A program made the translations under genes and the position numbers. DNA of 64,000 nt from Isochrysis galbana. Its lineage: Eukaryota; Haptophyta; Isochrysidales; Isochrysidaceae. Shown piece by piece: positions 19,858 to 30,958 of the stretch. The notes under the pieces are model-generated. The model saw only the letters and a list, made by a program, of their open reading frames with translations, was not told the DNA's origin and made no database searches. The DNA lies in the NCBI GenBank assembly GCA_018136815.1, contig CM030937.1, forward strand, positions 4,276,226 to 4,340,225, written 5' to 3'. How positions within the stretch are numbered: the first letter of the stretch is position 1; every line of letters starts with the position of its first letter.

Positions 19858-22800
19858 ATGGCGTCGATCGATGACGTGCGAGGTATTCTCATCGCCGGTG
19901 AGACCGCTGAAGTCAACAGCGTGCAGATCCATCAGGACAAACTGGGAGAGTACATCCGGACGGGGGGCACGATGAATGGCCGCCCTGCTTACTTCAAGGA
20001 CAACAATACCAATCACATGCTCTGGTTCGCCCCCGCCTCGGACGGACCAACGTGGTATGTTGGTAAGCGCGAAGAATTCGGCCAGCCGCGCGGCTGGTTG
20101 CAGGTCAAGTCGGATGCGGCGTCACCTGCGGAGATAACAGGCACCTGGGGTGTGTGGGTTGCCTCTGAGAAAGTATGGAAGGAGGCAAGGCATGTGCAAT
20201 GCGTAGCCGTATCCGCTACACCGGGCGTCTACATCCATGGCCCGACGCCAAATCAACTTCTGCAAGACAAGCTGGGCGAGTACCGTCGAGTCCAGCAACG
20301 CGTGGTGACAGAACGTGGCGTATATGAGATGGTGAGCACTCATCCACTCACATCCTTCAATTGCTGCTCCTGCCCTTATTACCCACTAGCCTGCCATCGT
20401 TCACTGCTGATGGATCCCGATCTGCATCAATTCAGGTCGGTATGCCGAACGTGATGATGTGGTACGCTCCCGGTGGCACATGGAACATTGGAAAGAGAGA
20501 CGAACTTGGTCAAAATCGTGGATGGTATCAGGCAGTCTCGAAGGCCATCTCACCTGAGGGAATCACCAACTGGCAGGTGTGGGACGGCGCCAACCGCAAG
20601 TGGGAGAAGGCTCTCGACCTTCAGGCGATGAGTGTGGGCTCCAAGCGCGTCGCCTTTACTGGTAACACCCCCCGAGGCATCAACGCGGACAAGCTCGGAG
20701 AGTTCGTTCGCCGTGGATTCAGGTTCGAAAATGGACGCGCTGTTTACAAGGCAGTGGAGACCGCTGATCGTGCGATGTGGTATTGCAACAAGTACTGGTA
20801 CATTGGACAGACACAAGATATCGGGAAGCCGCAAGGGTGGCTTTGCTGCAAGGACGATGCCGCATGTCCAGAACTGTGCAAGGCGACGTGGCGTGTCTCT
20901 GATGGGCAGCAGATGATTGATGCAGAAGAGGTTTCGTGCATGCCAGTCGGTGCCATGACGGTGATGGTGGCGGGGGAGACGCCCTCCAACCTCAACTCGG
21001 ATAAGCTAGGAGAATTCGTTCGACAAATGGGCAGAGAAGTCAACCATCGACCTGTCTACTCCCAAGTTGGCAACGAGAACCGAATGCTCTGGTACTCTGT
21101 GGGCTACTGGTATCTTGGCCGCAAGGACGAACTTGGGAAGTCGCAGGGATGGCTTTGTGTGCGAGACCCGGCACCTGCTCCTGAGCTCACACAGTCGATG
21201 TGGCGTGTTGGCGATGGCGAGACCTTGCATGACGCCCCGCACATCAAGTGTGCCGCCATTGGCACAAGATGCATCGAGGTGTTGGGTGAGCCGGTCGGTC
21301 AGCTGCACAAGGACAAAATGGGCGAATTCAAGATGATTGCAGCTCAAGAGGTCAATGGCAAGCCCGTTTATGAGAAGGACCCTTCAATCTCTCACATGGT
21401 TTGGGCAGCGAACGGATACTGGTACGTTGGCAAGCGAGACGAGCTTGGCAAGCAAGCAGGATGGATGCAAGTTCGTGACTCTTCAAGCCTGCCGGAAGAG
21501 ATATGCGGCGTCTGGCAGATTTGGAACCAGTCTGAAAAGCGTTGGATGCCATCCGAGGGCGTAAAAGTGACGGCGGTGGGTAACATTCAGGTGTCAGTCT
21601 CTGGGCCATTGCCCGCGACGTGCTCAGTTCACGCAGACAAGCTTGGCGAATTCATACGGTTGAAGGGGCAAGAAGTAAACAATTACTGTATGTACAAGAA
21701 GAAAGATGACGATACCATGCTCTGGCATGCTGGTGGCGCTTGGTGGATTGGACCCGCACCATCACTAGGGAAACAGGCTGGGTATTGGCGCTGTCGTGAC
21801 GCTGCACGCATCCCGGAGGCGACGCGCGCCGCATGGGAGGTTGGTGACGGCGCCCGTTGGCACGTTGCTGACCGTGTCAGATGCACTGAGTACCTGATGC
21901 CGCGTCTAGTGCTGAAGGGGCCGACGCCGGAGGATCGACATCAGGACAAGCTAGGCACATACGTGCTCACCAACGAAATGGTCAATGACCGGCCGTGCTA
22001 TCACCAACTCGGCAACCCATCGCGTATGATGTGGTTCCTCACGCCGTACTGGTACATCGGCAAATCGGTAGAGCGTGGACTCGGCCAAGGATGGGTGCAA
22101 GTCCGCTCGCTTGCCCATGTGCCGGAGCAAATCACTGGCACATGGGCCATATGGAACTCCACCGAGAAAGTTTGGCTTGACGCCGCCGATCTGCACATCC
22201 AGGCCGACGCTACGGCGCGTGCTGCCGCAGAGCGCGTGGCCAACGAGCCAGTTCCACTCCCGAAAGCCCTGCCAACACCTGGCTCTGGGGCCATGAGCAC
22301 ACATGACGACTCCCTCATGGTGGTCGAGGATTTGGCGCCTCGGGCTTCCATCATCGCAGTGAGTCCACAGGCTGCGGAGCAAAGGTACGACGTGTTTTTT
22401 TCGCACGACTGGGGCACTGACTGTGAGGGCCGGAGGATACATGAACGCGTGGCGGCCGTTAACCGTGCGCTCAAGGCTCGCGGTCTGCGCACCCATTTTG
22501 ATGAGGACAGGCTTCAAGGAAATGTGGTCGACAAGATGTGTGCCGGAATAGACGATTCGGACATCATCGTCGTGTTTATCACGGCTAATTACATTGACAA
22601 GATATGTGGGAAGGCTGGCCCCCAAGACAATTGCAAGCGTGAGTTTGAATACGCCGAGCGCACGAAAGGAGCTGATAGGCTGCTTTCCGTGGTCATGGAA
22701 CCTGCTGTGCGCGATACCCGTGCATGGCGTGGCGGAGTCGGGATGGTTCTCGGCTCACGCTCATTTGTGGATCTAGCAGGCGGCGACGATGGGTCGCGCG

Positions 22801-23195
22801 AATGGGAGGCGGGGATTCAATCCCTTCATGACGAGGTGTTGAAGCTGCAAGGCATCGACGTGGCTGCGAACGCAAACCCTGGCGGCGCAGGGAGCAGCGC
22901 CGGTTCTAGCGGGAGCAGCTCTGAACCCTTGGCGAGCACAACTATATATGGAGGAACTCCGCATCTAGCTGCTGCAGGCAACGGTGGGCTGAACACGCGC
23001 GCTCGTGCAACGGCGGAATCACAATTGACAATGGTGCAAAAGGTGGAGGCGATCAAGAATCAGCTTGGACTTGACCCCAAGCTTGTCATCGGTGCGGCCA
23101 TTGCCGAGGCGAATGCTAGCTTGGGCATCGAACCCATGGGTACACTACATGTGCAGGTGGAGCGATTGCTAGCGGAGCTTGGAATCGGTGACTGA
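19858..23195 (+). CDS. Seven-repeat W-rich array fused to a TIR domain and helical tail
   Basis: Two exons, 19858-20331 and 20436-23195 (intron 104 nt, GTGAGC...TCAG, phase 0), 1077 residues. Residues 27-770 hold seven repeats of 103-110 residues, each opening DKLGEY/F (at 27, 137, 243, 347, 451, 559, 662) with N-RP-Y, MLWY, W-Y/N-IGK-ELG-GW, a PE step and W-V-DG. Splicing restores repeat 2 exactly (VYEM joined to VGMPNVMMWY). Residues 809-950 are a TIR domain: YDVFFSHDWG, HFDEDRLQGN, DDSDIIVVFITANYI and CKREFEYAE, where Glu 894 falls at the place of the NADase glutamate. The tail has LGLDPKLVIGAAIAEAN and ends LLAELGIGD. No signal peptide or membrane helix, so it is probably cytosolic. I infer sensing by the repeats and NAD cleavage or signalling by the TIR; substrate and ligand are unknown. 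Confidence 0.85.
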
Positions 23196-23640
23196 GCACC
23201 AAGTACACCATACGCTCGCTCAAGAACGTCTAAGCATTCTTTACCCTACTACAGCCCATTTTCTTGAAAGTCCCGTGCATGACACAACTCACGGCAGGGT
23301 CAAAGCATGCGTATCCCACGTGCCCCATCGATGTGTCGATCTTACTCATTGATTGCTCACATTGCTTATCGTTGTGTTTCCATGAAGAGTTCGTTACCTT
23401 TGGTGCAAGGGAGTATTTGTGTCCGCTAGTGTCCTAAGCTTGGTCTCTTGAGTGCAAAGTTCGCCTCTTGGGTACAGATCGATGAGAAAAATCCACCGGG
23501 TACGCGCACCGAGCGGTGGCCGCCGCCTCTCCCAAATTTGCGCCCCGCCCTCCGCACCCCCATAGTAAGTGACCGGGCTACATGTGGCCTCCGATGGCTC
23601 TTGGATGCGATTCTCCTAGTCGTGCTTTGCAATCTACTCG
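23196..23640. other. No gene; 3' flank of the TIR gene
   Basis: Contains one lone end of the GTGACCGGGCTA repeat family at 23569-23581. Confidence 0.4.
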
Positions 23641-25115
23641 GACGCCCTCTCACAACCTATATGGCACAACCCACACTTCTCCCCCCCCGCTCTCCGAGCG
23701 TCTTGGGCGCGAATGTGGGAGACCTTACACACAAACGTGGTACACAACATATTCAAAGACGGCGCCGAACTAAGTTTATACTTGGTTCACCCATGGCGGG
23801 GCACGAGCCCCCCCCCCTCTCCACTCCTCCCCCGCCATGGGGGAGGAACCACCCTCTCTCCTGGCATGCCTGATGGCTTGCCAGGAGAACACTGCCATGC
23901 TGACCCATCCCTCTCCCCACAGGCACGCCTGATTCGCCCGCCCTGGCCTGTCGTGGCCAGCCCATCCCTCTGACCAGCCCCTCCTCCCCCTGGGCCCCCC
24001 TGATCAGGACCCCCCACCCAGCTCCAGTCGACTGGCAGGGGCTCGAGAGCCAGCGATGGAGAGGCAGGAGGGGCCAGGGCCATGCCCCAGCCTCACCTGC
24101 CCCCTGAGCTGCGCTCCCAGGCCCCTGCTGGCCTCCTGGGGACCTGAAGAGGGGCCGCAGGCGCGCGCCATGGGCCCCCGCCGCAGGGAAGAGAGGAGGA
24201 AAAGGGAAAAGGGAAGAGGGAGGGGAGGGGGGAGTGGCAGCTCTCCCCTCCGGCGTTTACGTGTCTTCTCGCCCCGTTTGGGTAAGAGAAGACGGGGGCG
24301 CCAGAACCAGGAGGGAAGGGCCGCGGCTCGCCGCGGCCACTCGCTCTTGCGAGGAGAGATTAGCGCTTCTGGGCTCCTATCTCACGAGTGCCCCCCCCCC
24401 CCCCCTGCGTTGTTTTTACCCGAAAGGGGTTTTCCCCCAGCGTGGACTCGAGGAGAGGACGTGCTGGGGTGCGCGGGGTCGGTGCGTGCACTGGGGGGAG
24501 GACGAATATCGGGGGGAGGGGGCGGTGCCCCCTCCCCCCGGTAGCACTCGGACACCTGGCTCGTCAGGCATGGCGGGATTCCGGGACGGAAAAGTTGTGT
24601 CCAATTAGCTAGTGGGGTTGGCTAGGATATAACATTAATTATTTTATTTACAAAGACGTCGCCTTCACGACGCCATACAGCAGTGAGGAATGCGCGACCT
24701 ATGTCGAGCACCTCCCGGAGGTCTTCAAACACGAAGGACGCATAATCAAGAAAGCAGAATTCCTGAGCTCTTGGGACACCGCAGTGGAACACGGGCTAAA
24801 GGTCATCGGAAAATCGTCAGAACGACCACCGCCCGACTCCAGGAAAGAGACCAGCCAGGCGACCAAGGACCCCCCCCATGAGTCGGAAGGGACGGGGAAC
24901 GCAGAGATAAGGGTCTCTGACGACGATAAATATATAAAAAAGCTCAACAACATATGGCTCCACATCGACACCGACTACTTCGGAGAGGCCCCCTCTGCCT
25001 AGCCAAGTGGTGAGGCAGGGGGGCGCGCGGTCCCCCCCCCCCCCCCCATCAGGGGGGAGGGGGGGCCGAGAGGGGAAAGGGAGCGCGCCCTCCCCCATGC
25101 GAACAAAGTACGAAG
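23641..25115 (+). mobile_element. LINE remnant interrupted by a SINE insertion
   Basis: Two pieces of one reading frame flank the SINE at 23767-24649. Before it the frame ends NVVHNIFKDGA; after it, from about 24650, it resumes YKDVAFTTPYSSEECATYVEH and continues through KHEGRIIKKAEFL to a stop at 25002. The overlap FKDGA/YKDVA is the target duplication translated. A G-rich 3' UTR follows, with CCCCCATGCGAACAAAG near 25110 in the place where other copies have the terminal hairpin, here poorly paired. No reverse-transcriptase motif is left in the window part, so the copy is 5'-truncated. Confidence 0.55.
23767..24649 (-). mobile_element. SINE-like retroelement, copy 3, inside a LINE
   Basis: Minus orientation; 5' end at 24649 (ATAAAATAATTAATG), 3' hairpin at 23788-23767 (arms GAACCAAGT and ACTTAGTTC). 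Flanks are TTCAAAGACGGCGCC on the left and TTACAAAGACGTCGCC on the right, an imperfect 15-bp target duplication, so this insertion is older than copies 1 and 2. Confidence 0.75.
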
Positions 25116-25515
25116 TATCTGCAACGTTACGAGTGCCTTCTCAAGGTCTCTCTCATTCTCTCCGCGCACCCTGCCACTACCGCGCTTCATTGGTCGCTGC
25201 CACTTTAGACCTTCTGCTTTTGCTTGGGCATGCGCGCATGTGACAACTCAAAGTCCGCCATGACCATCGCATCGGCACACTGGTTCCACGTAGTAGACTA
25301 CCGATTGTCCATTTTGCAGTGTGAATACAACTCTGACAGACATTGATACTACGATTACATCAGGGAAGTATAACGATGCCTCGCGCGTGATGCGCTCGTG
25401 CCTAGAACAGGCGCAGGTCAAGCCAGAAAAGAAAAGCGTCCGCATCCTGAGCGAGCGTCGTCCCGTGAAGAATAACTCCATAGAAACTTAACAAGCCGAG
25501 AGATTACTCTGACGA
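25116..25515. other. No gene recognised
   Basis: Between the LINE remnant and the transporter 3' end. A 77-codon minus frame shows no motif. Confidence 0.4.
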
Positions 25516-27063
25516 TCACGGGGTGATACTATCGATGAAGTCGTTCACGTCTACCCAAGAGATCATCATTGTGAGGAGTGTTGATAGGATGAGAACAGCA
25601 AGGTACCATGCTTTCGACAGGGTACTCATGCCACGCCAATGAATGATCAAGTAGAAGGCGATAGGTAGAATCACGGAAATCAGCAGTGAATTCATCCCTG
25701 TGAACAAGCGAGAAGGATTACGGGAGAAATTGTACCAAGAATGCGTAGGGTGGTATTCGATGTGTAGCATGCAACTGATACCGATCGCCCGTGCACAAAG
25801 GTGATTTGGATAGTTGGGCTTCGACCACTCTCTAAGCCTAAACATTTCTGTGGAATGCACACCAACGAATGCGGTGACATATTCGAGCGAATCGTAAAAG
25901 ACTACCGAGAGGATGACGCCTGCAAGCCAGAAACTGATGCGCCAGTACATGATGGCATTCTTGCGCATGTATCGGCCATGCTTTTCGAGATACAAGTTCT
26001 CTGTGATATCTGTTAAGACAACCACGCACATCGGCACCGAGCAGAAGAGTTTGAAGGCCATTCCGACCAAGATCAGACTTACCAACAATCTGTCCATAGC
26101 TCCATGGGCATTGCGCGACATGTCCTCGGTGACTATGACTGATGCATCAGCACCATATAGAAGATAGCCACACGCACCAACAAATGCGTAGAAGAGGAAC
26201 ATTGCCGAGAATGACCAGACAAGAGTGGAAGCAAAGCGAGACGGACGCTTCATGCTCGCATATATAGGGGGGAGTGAGACATGCCCGGTGAGTCCAGCAA
26301 ACATGATGGAAGCGGCCATTGGAAGGCCACGGAAATTGAGAAGCTCATGTTGTTCATGTGCTTGACGCAGAGGGCTCTCAACAAATAGGCGTTCGAAGGC
26401 CTCGTAACCGATATCCGCGCAAATAAATATGACACAGCCTAAGCCGAATGCAGATAGGAAGGAGAGCCGGTTGAAATCAGTGAGCCAATTGGTCGGGAAC
26501 GAAAGCATGACGGAGCCGAGAATCAACCACGTCAGTGGTAAGGAAGGCATCAAGCACGCAATGTTCTTCCAGGTGATGATGTTCATTGACACGATGCAAA
26601 AGAACGTCTCGATCACGGAGGAAACAACAACCAGCCATTTGCCAAAAGTACCGCATGAATGCTCGCCGATCTTCGCGTACGATGGCACAGTCTCACCAGC
26701 CTCAGCGATTGTCGCATATGAGAGCACAATGAGTGCTCCAGTATAGCCACCAAGGAGAGTCAATACGAGCAGCAGTGGCAGCGCCATCCATCCAGCCGCC
26801 GCAAAGCAGAAGCTCATCGACAGTAGCACCATCCCGACGTAATTGTTAACGATGTTGAAGACGGTTTGCACCTCAGTAGTTAGCTCCTCCTCTTGGAAGC
26901 TTTCGCCCTCACTCAATGGCCCGTCTTGGTCTAGTGATGCGGAACCGGAGCCCCTTGGGCGCGGGAAGAGGGGGGAGCTGGCAATTGGCGAGCTTCTGCG
27001 TGGTGCGCCATCGCCGCCCGAGAAGAGGCTCGTCCTCTTATCCGAGCCAGTGCCATCGAACAT
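25516..27063 (-). CDS. Amino-acid transporter, SLC32/AVT (vesicular inhibitory amino-acid transporter) family
   Basis: Proton-coupled amino-acid carrier, probably of vacuole or vesicle membranes. Minus strand, exons 27063-25863 and 25697-25516 (460 residues) with a 165-nt intron (GTGTGC...ACAG). The intron is a multiple of three without stops, so ignoring it inserts 55 residues after TAFVG; splicing gives the helix AFVGMNSLLISVILPIAFYL. The first 85 residues are a Ser/Pro-rich cytosolic tail. Then TEVQTVFNIVNNYVGMVLLS opens the first helix, with LGGYTGALIVLSYATIAEAGETVPSY, GLTGHVSLPPIYASMKRP and GACGYLLYGADASVIVTEDM as in AVT proteins. About eleven helices are visible. The 27063 start (MFDGTGSDKRT) follows a CT-rich leader; a start at 27204 would translate that leader. 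Confidence 0.85.
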   Translation of the reverse strand: MFDGTGSDKRTSLFSGGDGAPRRSSPIASSPLFPRPRGSGSASLDQDGPLSEGESFQEEELTTEVQTVFNIVNNYVGMVLLSMSFCFAAAGWMALPLLLVLTLLGGYTGALIVLSYATIAEAGETVPSYAKIGEHSCGTFGKWLVVVSSVIETFFCIVSMNIITWKNIACLMPSLPLTWLILGSVMLSFPTNWLTDFNRLSFLSAFGLGCVIFICADIGYEAFERLFVESPLRQAHEQHELLNFRGLPMAASIMFAGLTGHVSLPPIYASMKRPSRFASTLVWSFSAMFLFYAFVGACGYLLYGADASVIVTEDMSRNAHGAMDRLLVSLILVGMAFKLFCSVPMCVVVLTDITENLYLEKHGRYMRKNAIMYWRISFWLAGVILSVVFYDSLEYVTAFVGVHSTEMFRLREWSKPNYPNHLCARAIGISCMLHIEYHPTHSWYNFSRNPSRLFTGMNSLLISVILPIAFYLIIHWRGMSTLSKAWYLAVLILSTLLTMMISWVDVNDFIDSITP

Positions 27064-27289
27064 GTGGGCTAAGCCCGCACCACCGACCGCCTCTCCGCTG
27101 CGTGGAGAGAGAGGCGTGGAGAGAGAGAGGTTGTTTGGAGTAAATAAATAGAAGCACAGGAGTTTTCTTGTATGATGTGAGAGATCTAAGCCTGAGAGTG
27201 GCAACGTCGTCTTGGAGTCTAGGAGTCTTCGTCTTTCGGAGAGCGTGGTTCCCTTTGCGATGTTACCTTTGGTCTACACAATGCTGCTA

Positions 27290-27700
27290 TCTATCACTGG
27301 GCCCCAATGGGTCGGGGCTAAACATGGTAACATGGTACCCCCGCCGAGAGGGATTTGTCTCCCTTTCCCTTTCGCGCGCGTTTGCGTCTGAGCTCTGAGC
27401 GCGCGTGCTCTGACTCTGAGTCTTTGCACCCAACACAAGGTTGGACCAAAGACAAAGACAGAGACCGAACAACTTTTGTCATCAAAATGGTTGTTCGAAT
27501 CCTCGGACCCGCTCAAGGAAGCGGATGTCGGACCCTACGCTTCACAACGGGCAACAGCAACGGATCCAACAAGCACTATTGTTGCCTGTTGCCTGCGTCG
27601 CTGCGTCGAGGCAGCGCGTCGATTTCGATTTCCTGGAGAAGCTAAAGCTCAACAGCCTTCCAGTTCAAGAAAATTCTGTGGTGAACTGGAATCACTTCCA
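27290..27700 (+). pseudogene. Repeat copy of the 57480-57880 sequence, frameshifted
   Basis: From ACTGGGCCCCAATGGGT through AACATGGTACCCCCGCCGAGAG, ACCCAACACAAGGTTGGACC and GAACAACTTTT to GTTCGAATCC and CTCAAG-AGCGGATGT, this matches the minus strand of 57880-57480. The intact-looking frame there (KVGPNTEAEQLF, PNPLKGADVESHAS) is seen here as KVGP-K..TEQLL and DPLKEADVGPYAS with indels. A paralogous or mobile sequence of unknown nature. Confidence 0.45.
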
Positions 27701-27960
27701 GCATTCTCTGAACAATACAATAAATATCTTTAATCGCGGCCCGAGGGCCGAAGTCCGAAGTCCTCGTGGCACGATGGTGTATCGCAGTGACGCTATGACG
27801 CTGGTACACACCGCTGAAGGAGTGTGGAGTGTGGATTGAGACTCACACTCACAAATCATAGCCCGGTCACTCACTAGGGGGGTGCGGAGGGCACCATCGG
27901 TAATGGGCAAACGAGGACCTGAAAAAGCTCCCTATAGGTTCTGGTTCTGGTTCACTGGTT

Positions 27961-27980
27961 CAACTAAGTTTTTACTTGGT
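27961..27980 (-). repeat. LINE/SINE 3'-terminal hairpin
   Basis: Arms AACTAAGT and ACTTGGT around TTTT, followed on the plus strand by CGCCATGG. Same terminal structure as the other elements; here the attached body is short or merges with the copia remnant. Confidence 0.5.
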
Positions 27981-28317
27981 CGCCATGGAGCGCGCCGGCG
28001 CTCCCCTCCTCTCCTTCGGGCTCCCCACCGCGGGCGCCCAGCCAGGGCCCATGGAGCAGTCGCAGGCGAAGCGACCGCGTCCCCCAGAAGAGGCCGAGCA
28101 GGTGAGCGCGACTCCCATCGCGCCACACGGCCCGTGGCCCAGGCCACACCACCCACAGCAGCCATGCTGGCCCCCCCCATGGAGGGCATCAGACTGCAGA
28201 CCACACCAAACTCCCACCGGACCAGAAGCTAGGCTCGCTAAAGTTCATCGAGCTACTTCACCCGCGCCTATCCCTCGTCATCCACCGCCTCACCGCCTCT
28301 CCTGCGTGATGTCCTCC

Positions 28318-28947
28318 CCCCCGTCCGAAGCCTACGACATCGCGCGAGCCGCTCGAGCCGCCGCCTACCGCGAGAAGGACGTCGGCATCACCTACGGCGG
28401 ACTCGGGCTCACCGCCACCCCGCGTTTCTCCGCCGCCATCGCCGCACACGTCGACCTGTCCGAGCCCGCCCCCGTCCAACTCGAAGCCCTCGCCGACGCC
28501 ACCTGGGGGGACCGCAACATCTACGGCGTCCTCATCACTTTCGGCGGCGGGGCGATCCTTCACCAAACGAAGAAACTGGCCCTCGTCGTCGACTCGTCGA
28601 TGGAAGCCGAGGCCATCGCGTCGTGCAAGGCCGCCGAATGCATCTCCTACGCTCGCGAAATACTCCGCGCCCTCGACGTCCCGCTCGACGGCCCCACCCT
28701 CGTCGGAACCGACAACCTGGCCAACATGCGCGTAGGGTCCCTGCGCTCCGCCCCCACCCGCGCCGGTCACTTCATGCGTCGATACCACTCCCTGCTCCAA
28801 CGCGTCGCCGCCGGCGAAGTGGCGCTTCGCCACGTGACGTCCGAGCACATGGCGGCGGATTTCCTCACGAAGTGGCTGCCCAAGCGCAAGGCGGACGCCT
28901 GCGTCCGCTACGCAACGAATTCTTGGGCGCACGTCACCGCCGTTTGA
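28318..28947 (+). pseudogene. Ty1/copia RNase H domain
   Basis: The frame reads AYDIARAARAAAYREKD, GITYGG, ADATWGDRNIYGVLITFGGGA, VVDSSMEAEAIASCKAAE (the catalytic Glu region), FVGTDNLANM-type sequence (here LVGTDNLANMRVGS), and LRHVTSEHMAADFLTKWLP near the end. This order is diagnostic of the RNase H at the end of copia pol. It is the best preserved part of the element and has no internal stop. Confidence 0.8.
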
Positions 28948-29027
28948 GCCGCTGCAAGCCCCCCCCCTTTCTTTCCGCCTTCTGCAATGCGCTCGCCCCG
29001 TTTCCCGCTTCTCGCATTGGGGGGGGG

Positions 29028-29598
29028 TGTTGCGGGTAAGGGGGTTTGCCCGTTTTCCCTTTGTACATTCCCGACCCTTAGGTTTCCCTCGCGCGACTCT
29101 TTCCCCGCCGTCACGCCCCGGTGCCCCTCCCTGCATCGCGTTTCCTTCCCGCCATCGGTTCTTCCCGCGAGACTCCCCCCTCGCTGTCACGCTCCGACGC
29201 CCTCCCCCTTCGCGTCGGCCCGTTAGGTCCGTCCCCCTTCTCTCTCTTCCCCCGTTCTCTCCCCGAGCGTTGCCTTGTTTCCCCGGCCTTGTTTCATCCC
29301 TCTCTCTTCCCGCGTGTTTTCCCTTCCCCGTTGTTCTTCGTCTAGCGATCAGCGTCACGCGTCACCGCCCGAGCGCTCCCGTGCTCCTCTGGTCTGCTCG
29401 TGTCCCTTGTGCTCGTCCCCATGCCGTTCGAGACCGAACCCTCGGTCTCGCCTTCGTCCGCGCGTGCCTCCCCCGTCCGTGCCATCCCATCCTCCGCTCC
29501 CTCTTCTGTCTGTACATCACATGTTACTACCACTCAAAGCCCATCCACACCAACACACACAGCAGCCACAGCCCATCATCACCCCTCTCAACCACAGT
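29028..29598 (+). repeat. Probable copia 3' LTR
   Basis: Starts TGTTGCGGG directly after a G-tract and ends near CAACCACA. Pyrimidine-rich; frames on both strands across it are accidental. The matching 5' LTR is absent, so length is an estimate. Confidence 0.4.
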
Positions 29599-29809
29599 AG
29601 TCCTAAGAGCAGAAGTAAGCATCTTCAAAGTTTTTTTTTGACGGTGCGATGGATTCCTACTAGTCCTCCCTCCCAGACCCGACCGTGAGCTGGCCCTCAA
29701 GCATGTTACACAAACCATTCAGTTTAGCAGTAGCAGCCAACAAGCCTTTGGACTACAATGTGAGATTGCAAGGACACCACTTCACACAACCACAAGTCCT
29801 TCAACACTC

Positions 29810-30617
29810 TCACTTGAGTAGAGCTGCGTTGAACCAATCATTCTGTGCATCTTCGAGGTGAGCATCGAAATCTACCAGCCGCCGCTGCACTCCCTGCTCA
29901 ATGTAGTCTTCAAGTCTTTTCAGCACTACAGGCCCTCCTTGCAGTGACGGAGTGACTGCAGCTGGTTTTCCGTCGACATTGAGAGGAACGAGGCGAAGAT
30001 CATTCGTAGTTGGACGCATACGCGCCCCATCGATCTGGTCGGCAAGAGGTGACAGATTTGGGGTTAACTTGGGTGGCGAAGGCGAAAGCCAAGCATAGCC
30101 CGGACTTACCAGCAACACGATCGCTTGTGCGCACTGCGCTTGAATTTTTTGAGCAATTTTCTTTCCAAATGCACCGAGTTCGAGATCGTCAGAGAGTTCA
30201 TTTGCTTGATAATAGCCAACAAGCTGCTCATGGGAAGACTTGCAATGCTCATCTGCCTGTGTCGATGGGAACATGGTGGGTAAACCCAGAAGTGAAAAGC
30301 AGTACAATGATGATGGAAGAAGTGATCGAAGCGCTCGACGAGCGGCATGAAGTTGACCAGCAGCAACTTTTCATCAGCGGCGTATACATGATATACGACG
30401 CAGAAGCGCGGCGCACCAATGTAAGAGCAACTTCCAGCATTGGTGAGAGCGCAAAGCTACTGTGGAAGAGCGGGAGTACCGTCTCCACCTTGATGCCATT
30501 GTCAGTAGCAATACCGAGCAGCAAGCCATTAACAGCCTTGGTTGGGTGCTTACACGCGTGCAAGAACATCAGACAATAGGCCCTATCACCCAGCTCGATC
30601 GACGGCGAGCCAGGCAT
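29810..30617 (-). CDS. EMC8/9: ER membrane protein complex subunit 8/9
   Basis: A cytosolic MPN-fold subunit of the EMC, the insertase for tail-anchored and multipass proteins. Minus strand, exons 30617-30417, 30256-30110 and 30034-29810; introns 160 nt (GTGCGC...ACAG) and 75 nt (GTAAGT...CCAG); 190 residues. Exon 1 has LGDRAYCLMFLHACKHPTKAVNGLLLG and PLFHSSFALSPMLEVALT; exon 2 GYYQANELSDD and IAQKIQ; exon 3 LKRLEDYIEQGVQRRLVDFDAHLEDAQNDW. Every exon is a multiple of three and joins reproduce the family order (LEVALT-ADEHCK; IVLL-IDGARM). The 75-nt intron has no in-frame stop, so it can be mistaken for coding. Like EMC8/9 elsewhere it lacks the JAMM metal motif. Confidence 0.88.
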
Positions 30618-30958
30618 TCCTGTTACCCTTTCCCCTCCCTTGCCGAAAGACGGCTCGTCGCGACACCTCTCTCACGCGGCGTCACCCTATGCACACCGTT
30701 AGAACTTAGAGCATTGTCGTCAGATTTTCTTGTTGTGGTAATAACCATAGTGCTGAGGGAAACGAGCCTCAGCCGATCATAAACCACATTTGATGATCTC
30801 GGAACGGGCGCAAAGTGCACAATGTCATCGACAATGTCAAGAAGCCACAAACACAGTCCATTCGCCTATCTGGGTATTAGAAAGTACCAGCTGCAAGACT
30901 TCAATCAACTATCAACTACAACTACGACAGACGACAGCAACAGCAAGCGATAGGCGAT
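30618..30958. promoter_or_regulatory. Upstream region of EMC8/9
   Basis: No second gene. A decayed TAACCATAGTGCTG hairpin repeat at 30739-30780, sharing AACGAGCCTCAGCCG with 60026-60040. Confidence 0.35.

Larger units (their letters stand above)
28050..29598 (+). mobile_element. Ty1/copia retrotransposon, internally deleted, with probable 3' LTR
   Basis: Codes for a start-like MEQSQAKRPRPPEEAEQ, a short gag-like frame (SLKFIELLHPRLSLVIHRL) and then directly the C-terminal RNase H of a copia polyprotein to 28947. Integrase and reverse transcriptase are missing, so the element could only move with help. After the stop, a G-run at 29018-29027 serves as polypurine tract and TGTTGCGGGTAAG at 29028 looks like an LTR start; an end at CAACCACA near 29598 would give about 570 bp. 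The 5' LTR is not seen. Confidence 0.6.

Noticed and set aside
27064..27204. Earlier start of the transporter at 27204
   Set aside because: Translates a CT-rich leader; MFDGTGSDKRT at 27063 fits better, though not proven.
28258..29358. 366-codon minus frame
   Set aside because: Antisense to the copia RNase H; Gly/Arg-rich shadow of GC-rich codons.
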